Below, piece after piece: positions 28,338 through 34,932 of a DNA stretch of 34,932 bases. This stretch comes from SAR324 cluster bacterium SAR324-CTD7B (GTDB taxonomy: Bacteria; SAR324; NAC60-12). Every line of letters starts with the position of its first letter. Position 1 is the stretch's first letter. A program made the position numbers and the translations under genes. The stretch covers positions 1 to 34,932 of the forward strand of contig LSNO01000063.1 in the NCBI GenBank assembly GCA_002082305.1, read 5' to 3'. The notes beneath the pieces were generated by a model. That model was not told the origin of the DNA. It worked only from the letters and a program-made list of their open reading frames with translations, and ran no database searches.

Positions 28338-28838
28338 TTGGGCAGATTTTTTTGGAAAAAGCAAAAGGGGCTTCAGTTCCAACACATAACTTAAAAAAAG
28401 TTTTGTCAGCCTGAGTTGACAGTGTTGGATTGAGACTACAAAGTTACAAACTTTATAGTACAGATACAAGATGTTTTTGAAATGAAGTTAAAAATATTTT
28501 GATGAAATTAAAAAGGAATATTGAATCCTGATTTCAAACTAATTACATGTAAATACTGTTTTTCTTTTTTCAGAAAGAAATTTCTTGTCTTCTTATCTAG
28601 TCTCTGAACGAAAATCTGTCCGGCAAAGTTTTTTTACCGTTTCAGAAAGTTTTAAATAAACAAAGATTTGGACGATAGTTTTCAGCTATCTGTTTTCAGT
28701 TTGAACAATCTGGCCAATATTTTTTTAGCTGACAACTTACAGCTTTTTTGTTAAGTCTGAATTTCAGAAATCACGAATAATTAACTGTTATTACTACTGA
28801 TTATTATTATAGTTCAAACACTATTTATATCTGCTTGT
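28338..28838. other. Non-coding gap between the ABC importer genes and proS
   Basis: About 500 bp, strongly AT-rich, with no credible gene on either strand. It should hold the proS promoter and the end of the importer transcript, but no convincing minus-strand terminator is seen. A plus-strand hairpin with a T-run is listed separately, and a short AAGAAATTTCTT palindrome lies near 28574. Confidence 0.6.
28727..28749 (+). terminator. Possible rho-independent terminator hairpin, plus strand
   Basis: AGCTG (28727-28731) and CAGCT (28740-28744) form a 5-bp stem with an 8-nt loop, directly followed by six T. No plus-strand gene ends near here, so it would only stop antisense transcription into the importer operon. 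It may be chance in T-rich DNA. Confidence 0.25.
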
Positions 28839-29783
28839 TCAGCGTTCTTCTTTACGAAAAGGAATGAGCAGTGCCGAGGGAGCTCGGGCATTTCTGGAAA
28901 CCAACATCATTGTTACAATGGTCAGCACAAAAGGCATCATCAGGAAAACCTGGTAAGGCAAATCAATAATGCTGCTGGCCTGAAGCCGAAGCTGAAGAGC
29001 ATCAATCATCGCAAAAAGGAGAGCTCCGGCGGCACTCTTCCACGGCCCCCATTGCCCAAAGACAACCAGGGCGATGCAGATCCAACCGCGCCCCGAAATC
29101 ACACCGAAAGTGAAGGCATTGAACTGTACCATCACAAGAAAAGCGCCCGCAATTCCCATCAATGCACCGGATATTATAAGACCCTGGTAACGCATCGCAG
29201 ATACACTTACACCCGCTGAATCGGCTGCATGAGGATTTTCTCCAACCGTCCTCAGATTAAGGCCCCATGGAGTTTTATACAGAAGAAAGGCCGCCAGAGG
29301 AACTACAGCAAAGGCCAGATAGGTCAATGTCGTCTGTTCAAAAAGAACTGGCCCTATCCATGGAATATCCTTGAGCACAGGAATGCCAACCGGTGTAAAT
29401 GCTTTGATATTTGGAAGAGTTGACGGCTGGCCGAAAATGAGCCGGTAGAAAAAAAAAGCAAAACCAGTGGAAAGCATAGTTATTCCAATTCCCGAAACAT
29501 GCTGGCTCAGTCCAAGACTGACTGTCAGAAATCCCATCAATGCTGCCATCAACATTCCTGTGAGCATAGCAGCCAGGATTCCCAACCAGAGGCTGCTGGT
29601 GAAATAAGCAGTAGAAAAACCTGTCATTGCTCCAAACATCATTATACCTTCAATACCAAGATTAAGTACTCCGGACCGCTCTGCAAAAAGTTCCCCGATC
29701 GTCGCAAACACAAACGGAGTGGCAATTCTGATTATTGCTGCAAAAAATCCTACCTGGAAAATCTGAGATATAATTTCTTCCAT
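28839..29783 (-). CDS. BMP-type nucleoside ABC transporter, second permease (NupQ/YufQ-like)
   Basis: A 314-residue inner-membrane permease of the branched-chain/ribose/nucleoside permease family, with about eight to nine hydrophobic segments. The N-terminal signature TPFVFATIGELFAERSGVLN (about 22-41) is characteristic of the second permease of BMP-linked importers, and NLGIEGIMMFGA follows. It forms a heterodimer with the permease encoded 3 bp upstream to pass the substrate through the membrane. AGGG just before the ATG could serve as a weak ribosome site. It is the last gene of the four-gene importer operon. G+C is clearly higher than in the division genes. Confidence 0.92.
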   Translation of the reverse strand: MEEIISQIFQVGFFAAIIRIATPFVFATIGELFAERSGVLNLGIEGIMMFGAMTGFSTAYFTSSLWLGILAAMLTGMLMAALMGFLTVSLGLSQHVSGIGITMLSTGFAFFFYRLIFGQPSTLPNIKAFTPVGIPVLKDIPWIGPVLFEQTTLTYLAFAVVPLAAFLLYKTPWGLNLRTVGENPHAADSAGVSVSAMRYQGLIISGALMGIAGAFLVMVQFNAFTFGVISGRGWICIALVVFGQWGPWKSAAGALLFAMIDALQLRLQASSIIDLPYQVFLMMPFVLTIVTMMLVSRNARAPSALLIPFRKEER

Positions 29784-29786
29784 ATT

Positions 29787-30848
29787 TCAACCCTGAGTTG
29801 TTAGAGTTCGAATGCGGTAAGTGGTAAACAACTGTGCAATCAGCATTGTTACCAGGGCTGTGCCCTGGATAACATCTGCAAGGTAAACAGGTACGCCTGT
29901 GGCCCGTGACATAGCTTCTGCACCAGTCACCACAACTGCAAAAAACAATGCCGCGAGTACTACTCCAATGGGGTTAAGTCTGGCCAGCATGGCAATGACA
30001 ATACCTGTATAACCATAACCGGGTGAAATACCGGACATCACCTGAAAGTGAAGTCCTCCGACTTCGCCTGCACCGGCAAGCCCGGCAAGTGAGCCGGAGA
30101 TCAATGCGGTATATATCAGAATTCTGGTAATTGAGATTCCTGCGTAAGCTGATGCTGATGGGTTTTCTCCTACAACACTTATTGAAAATCCCAGGGTAGT
30201 TCTTCGAATGAACCACCAGACCATTGGTGCTGCCAGCAAAGAGAGCAGTACACCCAGATGCAAACGGGTAGCGTGCAAAAGAATAGGAAACTCGGCATCC
30301 ATGCGAATGTCCGGTGAATCAGGATAACCACTCAGTGGATCCTTCCAGGGACCGTCCAGAAGTGCGGTCATCACATAGAACATGACGAAATTTAGCAGCA
30401 ACGTCGTGACCACATCGTCCACCTTGAAGCGTGTACGCAGAATTGCAGGCAACATGGCCCATCCTGCACCTGCCAGTGCAGATGCAATTATCATCAGAGG
30501 GACCAGTGAAAACGAGGGCAGGGATTCAATACCTCCAATATAAGCTGCGGCCATTGCTCCGGCAAGCAACTGCCCTTCCGCTCCTATATTCCAGAATTTT
30601 GCACGGAAAGCGACCGCAACTGCCAGTCCTGTAAAGATCAAGGGAGCTGCCTTTACAAAAGTCTCAACCAGATTGAAGCGGCTGGAAACAGCACTCAGGA
30701 AAAGTTCTGAGTAGGCATGAAAAACATTCGCACCTGCAAGAGCCACAAGTCCACTGCAAAGGAGCAATGTCGCCATAACTGCCGATAAAGGAAGAACAAT
30801 ATTGAACCAGATTGGTGTCTTTTCTCTGAGTTCGAGTCGAAAGGCCAT
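29787..30848 (-). CDS. BMP-type nucleoside ABC transporter, first permease (NupP/YufP-like)
   Basis: A 353-residue permease with about nine to ten membrane helices. Segments such as VKAAPLIFTGLAVAVAFRAK, FWNIGAEGQL and a TTLLLNFV helix are typical of the YufP class. The glycine-rich GEVGGLHFQV and SPGYGYTGI motif lies near residues 260-285. It sits between the ATPase gene (29 bp upstream) and the second permease gene (3 bp downstream). It pairs with that permease in the membrane. Substrate choice is set mainly by the binding protein; nucleosides are the best guess from family knowledge. Confidence 0.92.
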   Translation of the reverse strand: MAFRLELREKTPIWFNIVLPLSAVMATLLLCSGLVALAGANVFHAYSELFLSAVSSRFNLVETFVKAAPLIFTGLAVAVAFRAKFWNIGAEGQLLAGAMAAAYIGGIESLPSFSLVPLMIIASALAGAGWAMLPAILRTRFKVDDVVTTLLLNFVMFYVMTALLDGPWKDPLSGYPDSPDIRMDAEFPILLHATRLHLGVLLSLLAAPMVWWFIRRTTLGFSISVVGENPSASAYAGISITRILIYTALISGSLAGLAGAGEVGGLHFQVMSGISPGYGYTGIVIAMLARLNPIGVVLAALFFAVVVTGAEAMSRATGVPVYLADVIQGTALVTMLIAQLFTTYRIRTLTTQG

Positions 30849-30877
30849 GATAACTGATCTATTAATTCATCATTGTA

Positions 30878-32395
30878 TTATGCTCCAAAAGTGGCGCCTG
30901 CCATCAACAGACCAATATCCTCTACTGATGCATCATTAATTTTTGTCTCTCCAGCAATTCGACCTTCGTACATCACGACAATGCGGTCTGACAATGCAAA
31001 CAGTTCTTCCAGATCTTCACTGATGAGTATGATCGCTGCTCCTTTTTCACGTAAAGAGAGAAACTGTCGATGGACAAATTCCGCGGCTGCCACGTCCAGT
31101 CCACGCGTCGGTTGGGATGCCAGCAATACCTCTGGTTCAAAGGCCAGTTCACGTGCCAGCAGAACTTTCTGCAGGTTTCCTCCGGAAAGAGTTCCTGTTT
31201 TCACTTCCGGACCTGTCGCCTGGATGGTGAAACGTTTAATCATCTTACTGGTAAAGGACAGGATTTCGTTTTTCCGCAAAATCCCAAAACGACTGAAAAT
31301 AGAACGTCTGATCCAGGGCAGCACCATTGACACATAAAGGGGCAGACTCGTTACCAGTCCTGTTGTCATACGATCCTCCGGGATGCGACCGATTTTCAAT
31401 TTCTGCATTAACCTGGGACTTGCTTTGGAAATAATTTCACCTTTCACCTCAATGGTTCCTTCCGTATGAGAAAGCACTCCGGCAATCACATCCGCAAGTT
31501 CCTTCTGACCATTTCCTGAAACTCCGGCTATACCAAGAATTTCTCCACCCTGAACACTCAAGTTGATCCCTTTCAACTTCTGAGGAGTAGAACCACCTGT
31601 TTTAATTGCTGAAAGACTCAGAAAAGTATCACCGAGTTTGGAGGTATTCTTCTTTGGAGGATTCAGTTCATGACCACACATCAAACGGGCAAGATCGCTT
31701 TCTGTTACCTCTTTTGTATCTTCAACGAGTGCAGACACAGAACCGGCGCGCATAACAAGCACCCGGTTGGTAACATTCCTGACTTCATGAAGTTTGTGAC
31801 TGATGAAAATAATGCCCAGCCCTCCTTCCGCAAGAGCGCGGAGTGCCTCAAAAAGACCTGTAGATTCATTAGGTGTCAGAACCGCAGTCGGTTCATCTAG
31901 GATAAGAATCTTGGAGTCTCCGAAAAGGGCTTTGATGATTTCAAGACGTTGCTGTTCACCAATCGTAAGTTCAGAAACTCTTGCATCAGGATTCAATGTT
32001 AAACCAAACTGTTCTCCTATTTCCAAAAGACGTCTGCGGGCTCCGGAGAAATCCAGTCTTCCCATTCTTCCGGGTTCGCCTACCAATAAGTTTTCCAATA
32101 CTGTGTGTCGATGGACGAGATGGAAGTGCTGATGAACCATTCCTATCCCAAATCCAAGTGCGTCTGCAGTTGAATGGATAGTGATCTGTCTGCCCTGGAT
32201 CATTATCTTTCCCTCATCGGCCTGATAGGTACCGAACAGGATGTTCATCAGTGTAGTCTTGCCTGCACCATTTTCACCCAGAAGACCAAGGATGTCTCCT
32301 TCACTGAGGTTGAGATCAACATTGTTATTTGCCTGAATTGCTCCAAAACTCTTGCAGATGCCCTGCATACTCAGCAAATAATCTGGATTGGACAT
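30878..32395 (-). CDS. BMP-type ABC transporter ATP-binding protein with two ABC domains (NupO/YufO-like)
   Basis: A 505-residue fused double ATPase that powers the importer. The first half is canonical: Walker A GENGAGKTT (40-48), signature LTIGEQQ (143-149) and Walker B ILILDEPT (163-170). In the second half the Walker A is degenerate (GVSGNGQKEL, 291-300), the signature is LSGGNLQ (403-409), and the residue after Walker B is Gln (LLASQPTRGLD) instead of Glu. This asymmetry is normal for the ribose/nucleoside importer class, where only one site hydrolyses well. It follows the binding-protein gene after 136 bp that contain a perfect hairpin. No Shine-Dalgarno sequence is evident. Confidence 0.94.
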   Translation of the reverse strand: MSNPDYLLSMQGICKSFGAIQANNNVDLNLSEGDILGLLGENGAGKTTLMNILFGTYQADEGKIMIQGRQITIHSTADALGFGIGMVHQHFHLVHRHTVLENLLVGEPGRMGRLDFSGARRRLLEIGEQFGLTLNPDARVSELTIGEQQRLEIIKALFGDSKILILDEPTAVLTPNESTGLFEALRALAEGGLGIIFISHKLHEVRNVTNRVLVMRAGSVSALVEDTKEVTESDLARLMCGHELNPPKKNTSKLGDTFLSLSAIKTGGSTPQKLKGINLSVQGGEILGIAGVSGNGQKELADVIAGVLSHTEGTIEVKGEIISKASPRLMQKLKIGRIPEDRMTTGLVTSLPLYVSMVLPWIRRSIFSRFGILRKNEILSFTSKMIKRFTIQATGPEVKTGTLSGGNLQKVLLARELAFEPEVLLASQPTRGLDVAAAEFVHRQFLSLREKGAAIILISEDLEELFALSDRIVVMYEGRIAGETKINDASVEDIGLLMAGATFGA

Positions 32396-32482
32396 AACAA
32401 GGGGAAGGAACAGAAATACAGTAGTGAAATGGAAGACTATGAACGTTTAACGTTCCTTAATGATGAGGAATAGCCTGAATGG

Positions 32483-32512
32483 CGGTTTTCCGTTATAAAT
32501 AACGGAAAACCG
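32483..32512. repeat. Perfect 14-bp inverted repeat between binding protein and ATPase genes
   Basis: The arms CGGTTTTCCGTTAT and ATAACGGAAAACCG are exact complements separated by two A. They lie 19 bp after the stop of the binding-protein gene. On the transcript this is a long hairpin without a following U-run. A partial terminator or an mRNA 3'-end stabiliser that raises binding-protein output over the ATPase and permeases is the most likely role. Confidence 0.8.
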
Positions 32513-32531
32513 TTGAGTCGGGTAAAAGTAA

Positions 32532-33560
32532 TCAGTCTGATTTAGGAGCACTCTCGTCAATATCAGCCCGGAAGGTACCGTCAAGCATTTCCGCTTTACG
32601 TTTTTCCACCATAGCCTTCACAGACGCAGGAAGTTTGCTGTCCCAATTGTGATAGGGCGCAAGATAAGACCCTCCTTTGCCCATGTATGAAAATCCTCCG
32701 AAATCCTGGGCTGTCGGTACTCCGGCTTTGACCAGCGTTACCACGTGCTTAATGGTAGGCCACATGTCCCAGACAGGACCGGTAATCACCGTGTCTGGTC
32801 CTAGAGAAGCCTGGTCAGACATGTTGGAAATGGCCAGCACACCTTTCTCTTTACAGGCTTCAATGACACCAAAACGCTCAGCGTAAAGCACGTCTGCACC
32901 TGCCTCTATCTGCGCCAGAGCTGCTTCTTTGGCTTTAGGCGGATCAAAGAACGAACCAATGAAAGAGAACTTGCACCGCACATTTTTATTAACTTCCTTG
33001 GCTCCGCTGCAAAAAGCGTTTGAAAGCCGGTTCACTTCCGGAATCGGCATGGCTGCAACGACTCCAAGGATATTGGTTTTGGTCATTTTTCCGGCAATCA
33101 TCCCGGACAGGTAGGCTGGTTCATGAATCCAGTTATCGAAAACTCCAAAGTTGGGTTCAGCCGGACCGATTCCTGACCCGAAAACAAACGAAACCTGTGG
33201 ATAGTCCCTGGCTACACGACGAGCAATACGTTCCGCCCCAAAAGAGTCGCCTGTAATCAACTGATAACCGTTTTCGGCATATTCACGCATAATGCGGGCG
33301 AAATCAGCAGATTTTACACTTTCCGACCAAGTGTATTCGATTCCCATTTCTTTTTTTGCCTGGAGCAAAGCCACATGGATCTGGTTGACCCATGGTTCTT
33401 CTATTGGAGTTTCAAATACTGCCGCCACTTTTATTCCACCAGCCTGAACTGGGACGGCCAGACCTCCAATGAGAAATGCCGCAGCACAAAATAACAAAAC
33501 CTTATTGAACAAAGGTGAGATTGTTCGTTTAATAAAAAGGGAGATTACTGTCTGTTTCAT
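32532..33560 (-). CDS. BMP-family substrate-binding protein of an ABC importer
   Basis: A 342-residue periplasmic binding protein. The signal peptide has a basic start and a hydrophobic core at about 20-34, and probably ends at VQA (38-40). There is no lipobox Cys at the cleavage site, unlike many BMP/PnrA lipoproteins of Gram-positives and spirochaetes. The mature part has the BMP family fold: KVAAVFETPIEEPWVNQIH at the first strand, LITGDSFGAER in the ligand hinge, and AGADVLYAE. Relatives bind purine nucleosides; some bind other ligands, so the substrate is inferred. AAGGA lies 6 nt before the ATG at 33560. It is the first gene of the importer operon and has a structured leader. Confidence 0.92.
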   Translation of the reverse strand: MKQTVISLFIKRTISPLFNKVLLFCAAAFLIGGLAVPVQAGGIKVAAVFETPIEEPWVNQIHVALLQAKKEMGIEYTWSESVKSADFARIMREYAENGYQLITGDSFGAERIARRVARDYPQVSFVFGSGIGPAEPNFGVFDNWIHEPAYLSGMIAGKMTKTNILGVVAAMPIPEVNRLSNAFCSGAKEVNKNVRCKFSFIGSFFDPPKAKEAALAQIEAGADVLYAERFGVIEACKEKGVLAISNMSDQASLGPDTVITGPVWDMWPTIKHVVTLVKAGVPTAQDFGGFSYMGKGGSYLAPYHNWDSKLPASVKAMVEKRKAEMLDGTFRADIDESAPKSD

Positions 33561-33611
33561 TTTAGTCCTTATGATTATTAGTTAATGGAAAATACAAACC
33601 TGCCGTATACA

Positions 33612-33660
33612 GGATGTAGTAGATCATGCTATTAACCATAGCTTTCAATCATGAACATCC
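33612..33660 (-). promoter_or_regulatory. Structured 5' leader (bulged hairpin) of the importer operon
   Basis: On the minus-strand RNA three paired segments stack in order. GGAUGU (33660-33655) pairs with ACAUCC (33617-33612), UCAUG (33654-33650) with CAUGA (33628-33624), and CUAU (33641-33638) with AUAG (33632-33629). The apical loop is GGUUA. Two asymmetric bulges, AUUGAAAG and UCUACU, interrupt the 15 perfect pairs. It lies 50-100 nt before the binding-protein start. A -10-like TATAAT (33693-33688) sits just upstream. I cannot match it to a known riboswitch class; a ligand-sensing or RNA-stability element are both possible. Confidence 0.45.
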
Positions 33661-34029
33661 GGAAAGAAAAATACAAATCGCAAAGCTATTATATTTTTCT
33701 AACAACCTGTTTGTTTAGCTCCTGCACATACTAAAGGTACGACAGGATATGTCAACAAAATTATTTTTGTCCGTGAGAGAGAAAAACATTCGTGACAGTA
33801 GTGAAGCAAGTTCCGGAAAATTTTCACAAAACGGAAACATGCTAGAATAAAGAGACTATCTGATGCAGATTAAGTTTGTCAAGAGATGTTTATAAAAAAC
33901 TAATTATTTGACTAAAACAATTCCTGGCCGGTTCAATAATAGATTGTTGATATGCCTGTAAACAGAATTGGAATGAAAAACAGAAGGCAGCTTGAAACTA
34001 AGCTGTGAGGAAATGAGGAAGGAGCTTTG

Positions 34030-34200
34030 TTAGATCTTATTTGGGTCTTCAAGCAATTCTCCTGATTCAGCAGTATTTTTTTTACTTTCCGGCACGTGGT
34101 AAGTGTTTCTGCTGCCTCAGGTAGGTATACCAAGTTTGGGAAATACCCAAAATTGCAGTGTAATCCAAACTGCAAGAAATATTATAAAAGACCAGTCCAT
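34030..34200 (-). CDS. Candidate small membrane selenoprotein (one in-frame TGA)
   Basis: From the ATG at 34200 the frame runs MDWSFIIFLAVWITLQFWVF (a single membrane helix), then PKLGIPT. TGA follows at codon 28 (34119-34117), then GSRNTYHVPESKK and an acidic tail to TAA at 34032-34030. Reading TGA as selenocysteine gives 56 residues: a short helix anchor with Sec just outside the membrane and a hydrophilic tail. Single-helix proteins with Sec in a short tail are known in other selenoprotein families. The tail has protein-like composition, and a stem-loop starts right after the TGA. UGA ends ftsI, prs and the phosphohexomutase gene normally, so reassignment of the code is unlikely. No ribosome site is obvious; an in-frame upstream TTG exists beside AAGGAG. 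Alternatives are a 27-residue peptide, a decayed Cys-containing gene, or chance. Confidence 0.45.
34068..34114 (-). promoter_or_regulatory. SECIS-like stem-loop directly after the in-frame TGA
   Basis: Counting from the base after UGA, CAGCAG (+3 to +8) pairs with CUGCUG (+44 to +49). Inside it ACUU (+13 to +16) pairs with AAGU (+30 to +33). After one A/A mismatch, CC (+18,+19) pairs with GG (+27,+28), leaving a 7-nt apical loop ACGUGCC. The loop begins 20 nt after UGA, inside the 16-37 nt window described for bacterial SECIS elements. The G normally among the first two loop bases is here third, and the inner stem is short. Confidence 0.4.
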
Positions 34201-34567
34201 TGTAAAATTTGTTTGAGTTAAATGTCTGTAAATTCTAACTGATTTTGTAGTTTTTTTCAACTCCTTTTTTGAACTGTGCTTAAATACAGCAGAATTATGC
34301 TATTCAAGGATAATATATTGATATAATTATGTATTATAAAATATTAGTAACAAAATAGTAACAATTTTGCCACAAAGAAGGACAATAAAGAACAAGTTTT
34401 GTTGATGGTTATGGTAGGGATATGCACTGATTTGATCAAGTGTTACTGAATAGTACTGAATATCAGGGCTGATAGACACCTATATGGACACCTAAAAAAG
34501 CCTTGCGTGCGTGTCAGTTGAGGGTTGTATGACTGTTCCAGAGCAACCCCTCGTAAGAAGAAAGAAT

Positions 34568-34932
34568 TTATGACTGACCTCCTACCACCACAAAGGGCGA
34601 AATCTTCAGGGGTTGGCTTTGATTGTTGGAGGAATCGGTGAGGGTCATCGTACAGTCGTCGTAGACTCCTGGTTCTGCTGTCAGCAGGGCAATGTGGTTG
34701 ATGCCGACAACTGCCTTGTCGACATTCCCCCTGCACTTGCCGCTGAATCTGAGGGTTCCGGACTTGGAGGTTTTGAAGGAGTAGCTCGGCCTGTTAGTAT
34801 GTATCATTTTCGGAACAGGCTTGATCTCGGCAAGAACCGGCGGTGTGGCATCGATCCGGACTGTGCCAAGGGACAGGGGTTCACTGGTGTTCCCAGAGGA
34901 ATCGATCAGTGTCAGTTCGCAGTCGCTGTACT
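34568..34932 (-). CDS. C-terminal end of a tandem bacterial Ig-like repeat protein (cut by window edge)
   Basis: The last 120 residues of a larger protein whose start lies beyond the window. Two copies of a repeat are visible, 89 residues apart. The first ends YSDCELTLIDSSGNTSEPL. The second runs from VLAEIKPVP through YSFKTSKSGTLRFSGKC to YDDCTMTLTDSSNNQSQPL. Each repeat has two cysteines that could form a disulphide. This is the Ig-like 'PxYxFxSxxxGTxxxxGxC...YxxCxxTxTDxxxN' repeat found in long surface or secreted adhesin-like proteins of marine bacteria (family recognition by eye). The protein ends VVVGGQS. Any ATG inside the window is internal, so no start is given. Confidence 0.8.
   Translation of the reverse strand, partial: YSDCELTLIDSSGNTSEPLSLGTVRIDATPPVLAEIKPVPKMIHTNRPSYSFKTSKSGTLRFSGKCRGNVDKAVVGINHIALLTAEPGVYDDCTMTLTDSSNNQSQPLKISPFVVVGGQS

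Larger units (their letters stand above)
33694..34567. other. Long gap without conventional genes
   Basis: Nearly 900 bp, AT-rich, between the importer leader and the Ig-like repeat gene. The only gene-like element is the TGA-interrupted frame at 34030-34200. A TTGTTACTA-type sequence occurs twice in tandem on the minus strand near 34345-34364, upstream of a -10-like TATAAT (34338-34333) that could drive that frame, although the spacing (20 bp) is poor. Direct repeats of TACTGAATA occur near 34443-34462, and a bulged inverted repeat of about 8 bp lies just after the Ig-like gene (about 34519-34552). No tRNA or rRNA was seen. Confidence 0.5.

Noticed and set aside
28338..28469. 44-codon N-terminal extension of proS
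   Set aside because: The extension has no synthetase similarity; the ATG at 28337 gives the standard length and start of type 3 ProRS.
33933..34175. 80-codon minus-strand open frame overlapping the candidate selenoprotein in another frame
   Set aside because: No family resemblance, mixed composition and no ribosome site. The competing frame has a clean membrane helix followed by a coherent tail.
34519..34552. Bulged GAGGG(G)TTG/CAACCCTC inverted repeat after the Ig-like gene as terminator
   Set aside because: Large loop, one bulge and no adjacent T-run; the T-run at about 34494 is more than 20 nt further on. Mentioned only in the gap description.
1..34932. CRISPR arrays, tRNA/rRNA genes, IS elements or prophage
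   Set aside because: No regularly spaced repeats, TΨC-like GTTCGAATC cores in clover-leaf context, transposase motifs or phage genes were seen; the lone HNH protein has no phage neighbours.

Overview
The window is a compact, moderately AT-rich bacterial chromosome segment (roughly 40% G+C by eye, higher near the right end). It looks like a Gram-negative proteobacterium-like organism. It encodes a FadB-type beta-oxidation protein, periplasmic HtrA, lipoproteins and signal peptides, an AcnA-type aconitase, FtsA/FtsZ/FtsI/FtsL, and a eukaryote/archaeal-like ProRS. The broken-up dcw cluster, the gene content and a tandem Ig-like repeat protein remind me of marine SAR324/deltaproteobacterial genomes, but that placement is a guess. 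No rRNA, tRNA, CRISPR, phage or IS element was recognised.

Layout from left to right. (1) 1-2599, minus: acyl-CoA dehydrogenase followed by fadB (cut by the window edge), a beta-oxidation unit. (2) 2899-5077, plus: ftsL-ftsI, septal peptidoglycan synthesis, without mraZ/mraW or mur genes around them. (3) 5198-9398: pdxA (minus), then a pteridine-reductase-type SDR, an HtrA protease, a doubtful small ORF and serC (plus). PdxA and SerC are both enzymes of the DXP-dependent vitamin B6 route. (4) 9395-12663, minus: an HNH nuclease-like protein and aconitase. (5) 12935-18396, plus: a tight four-gene run of DUF4340 protein, RluA-family pseudouridine synthase, phosphohexomutase and an exported protein. 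(6) 18402-28337, minus: proS, prs, trkA, a small lipoprotein, ftsA, ftsZ and two membrane FHA-domain proteins. FtsZ has an unusually long acidic Ser/Thr-rich linker. (7) 28839-33560, minus: a complete BMP-family (nucleoside-type) ABC importer with a structured leader and a perfect hairpin after the binding-protein gene. (8) 33561-34567: about 1 kb with no conventional gene. (9) 34568-34932, minus: the C-terminal end of a tandem Ig-like repeat protein.

The most interesting observation lies in the apparently empty region 8. On the minus strand at 34200-34030 a 56-codon frame starts with a membrane helix and is interrupted once, at codon 28, by TGA. It then continues with a sensible hydrophilic tail to TAA. 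A stem-loop begins 2 nt after the TGA, and its apical loop starts about 20 nt downstream, as expected for a bacterial SECIS. UGA is an ordinary stop elsewhere in the window. I propose a tiny membrane selenoprotein that standard gene calling would miss. No selenocysteine machinery lies in the window to confirm it.
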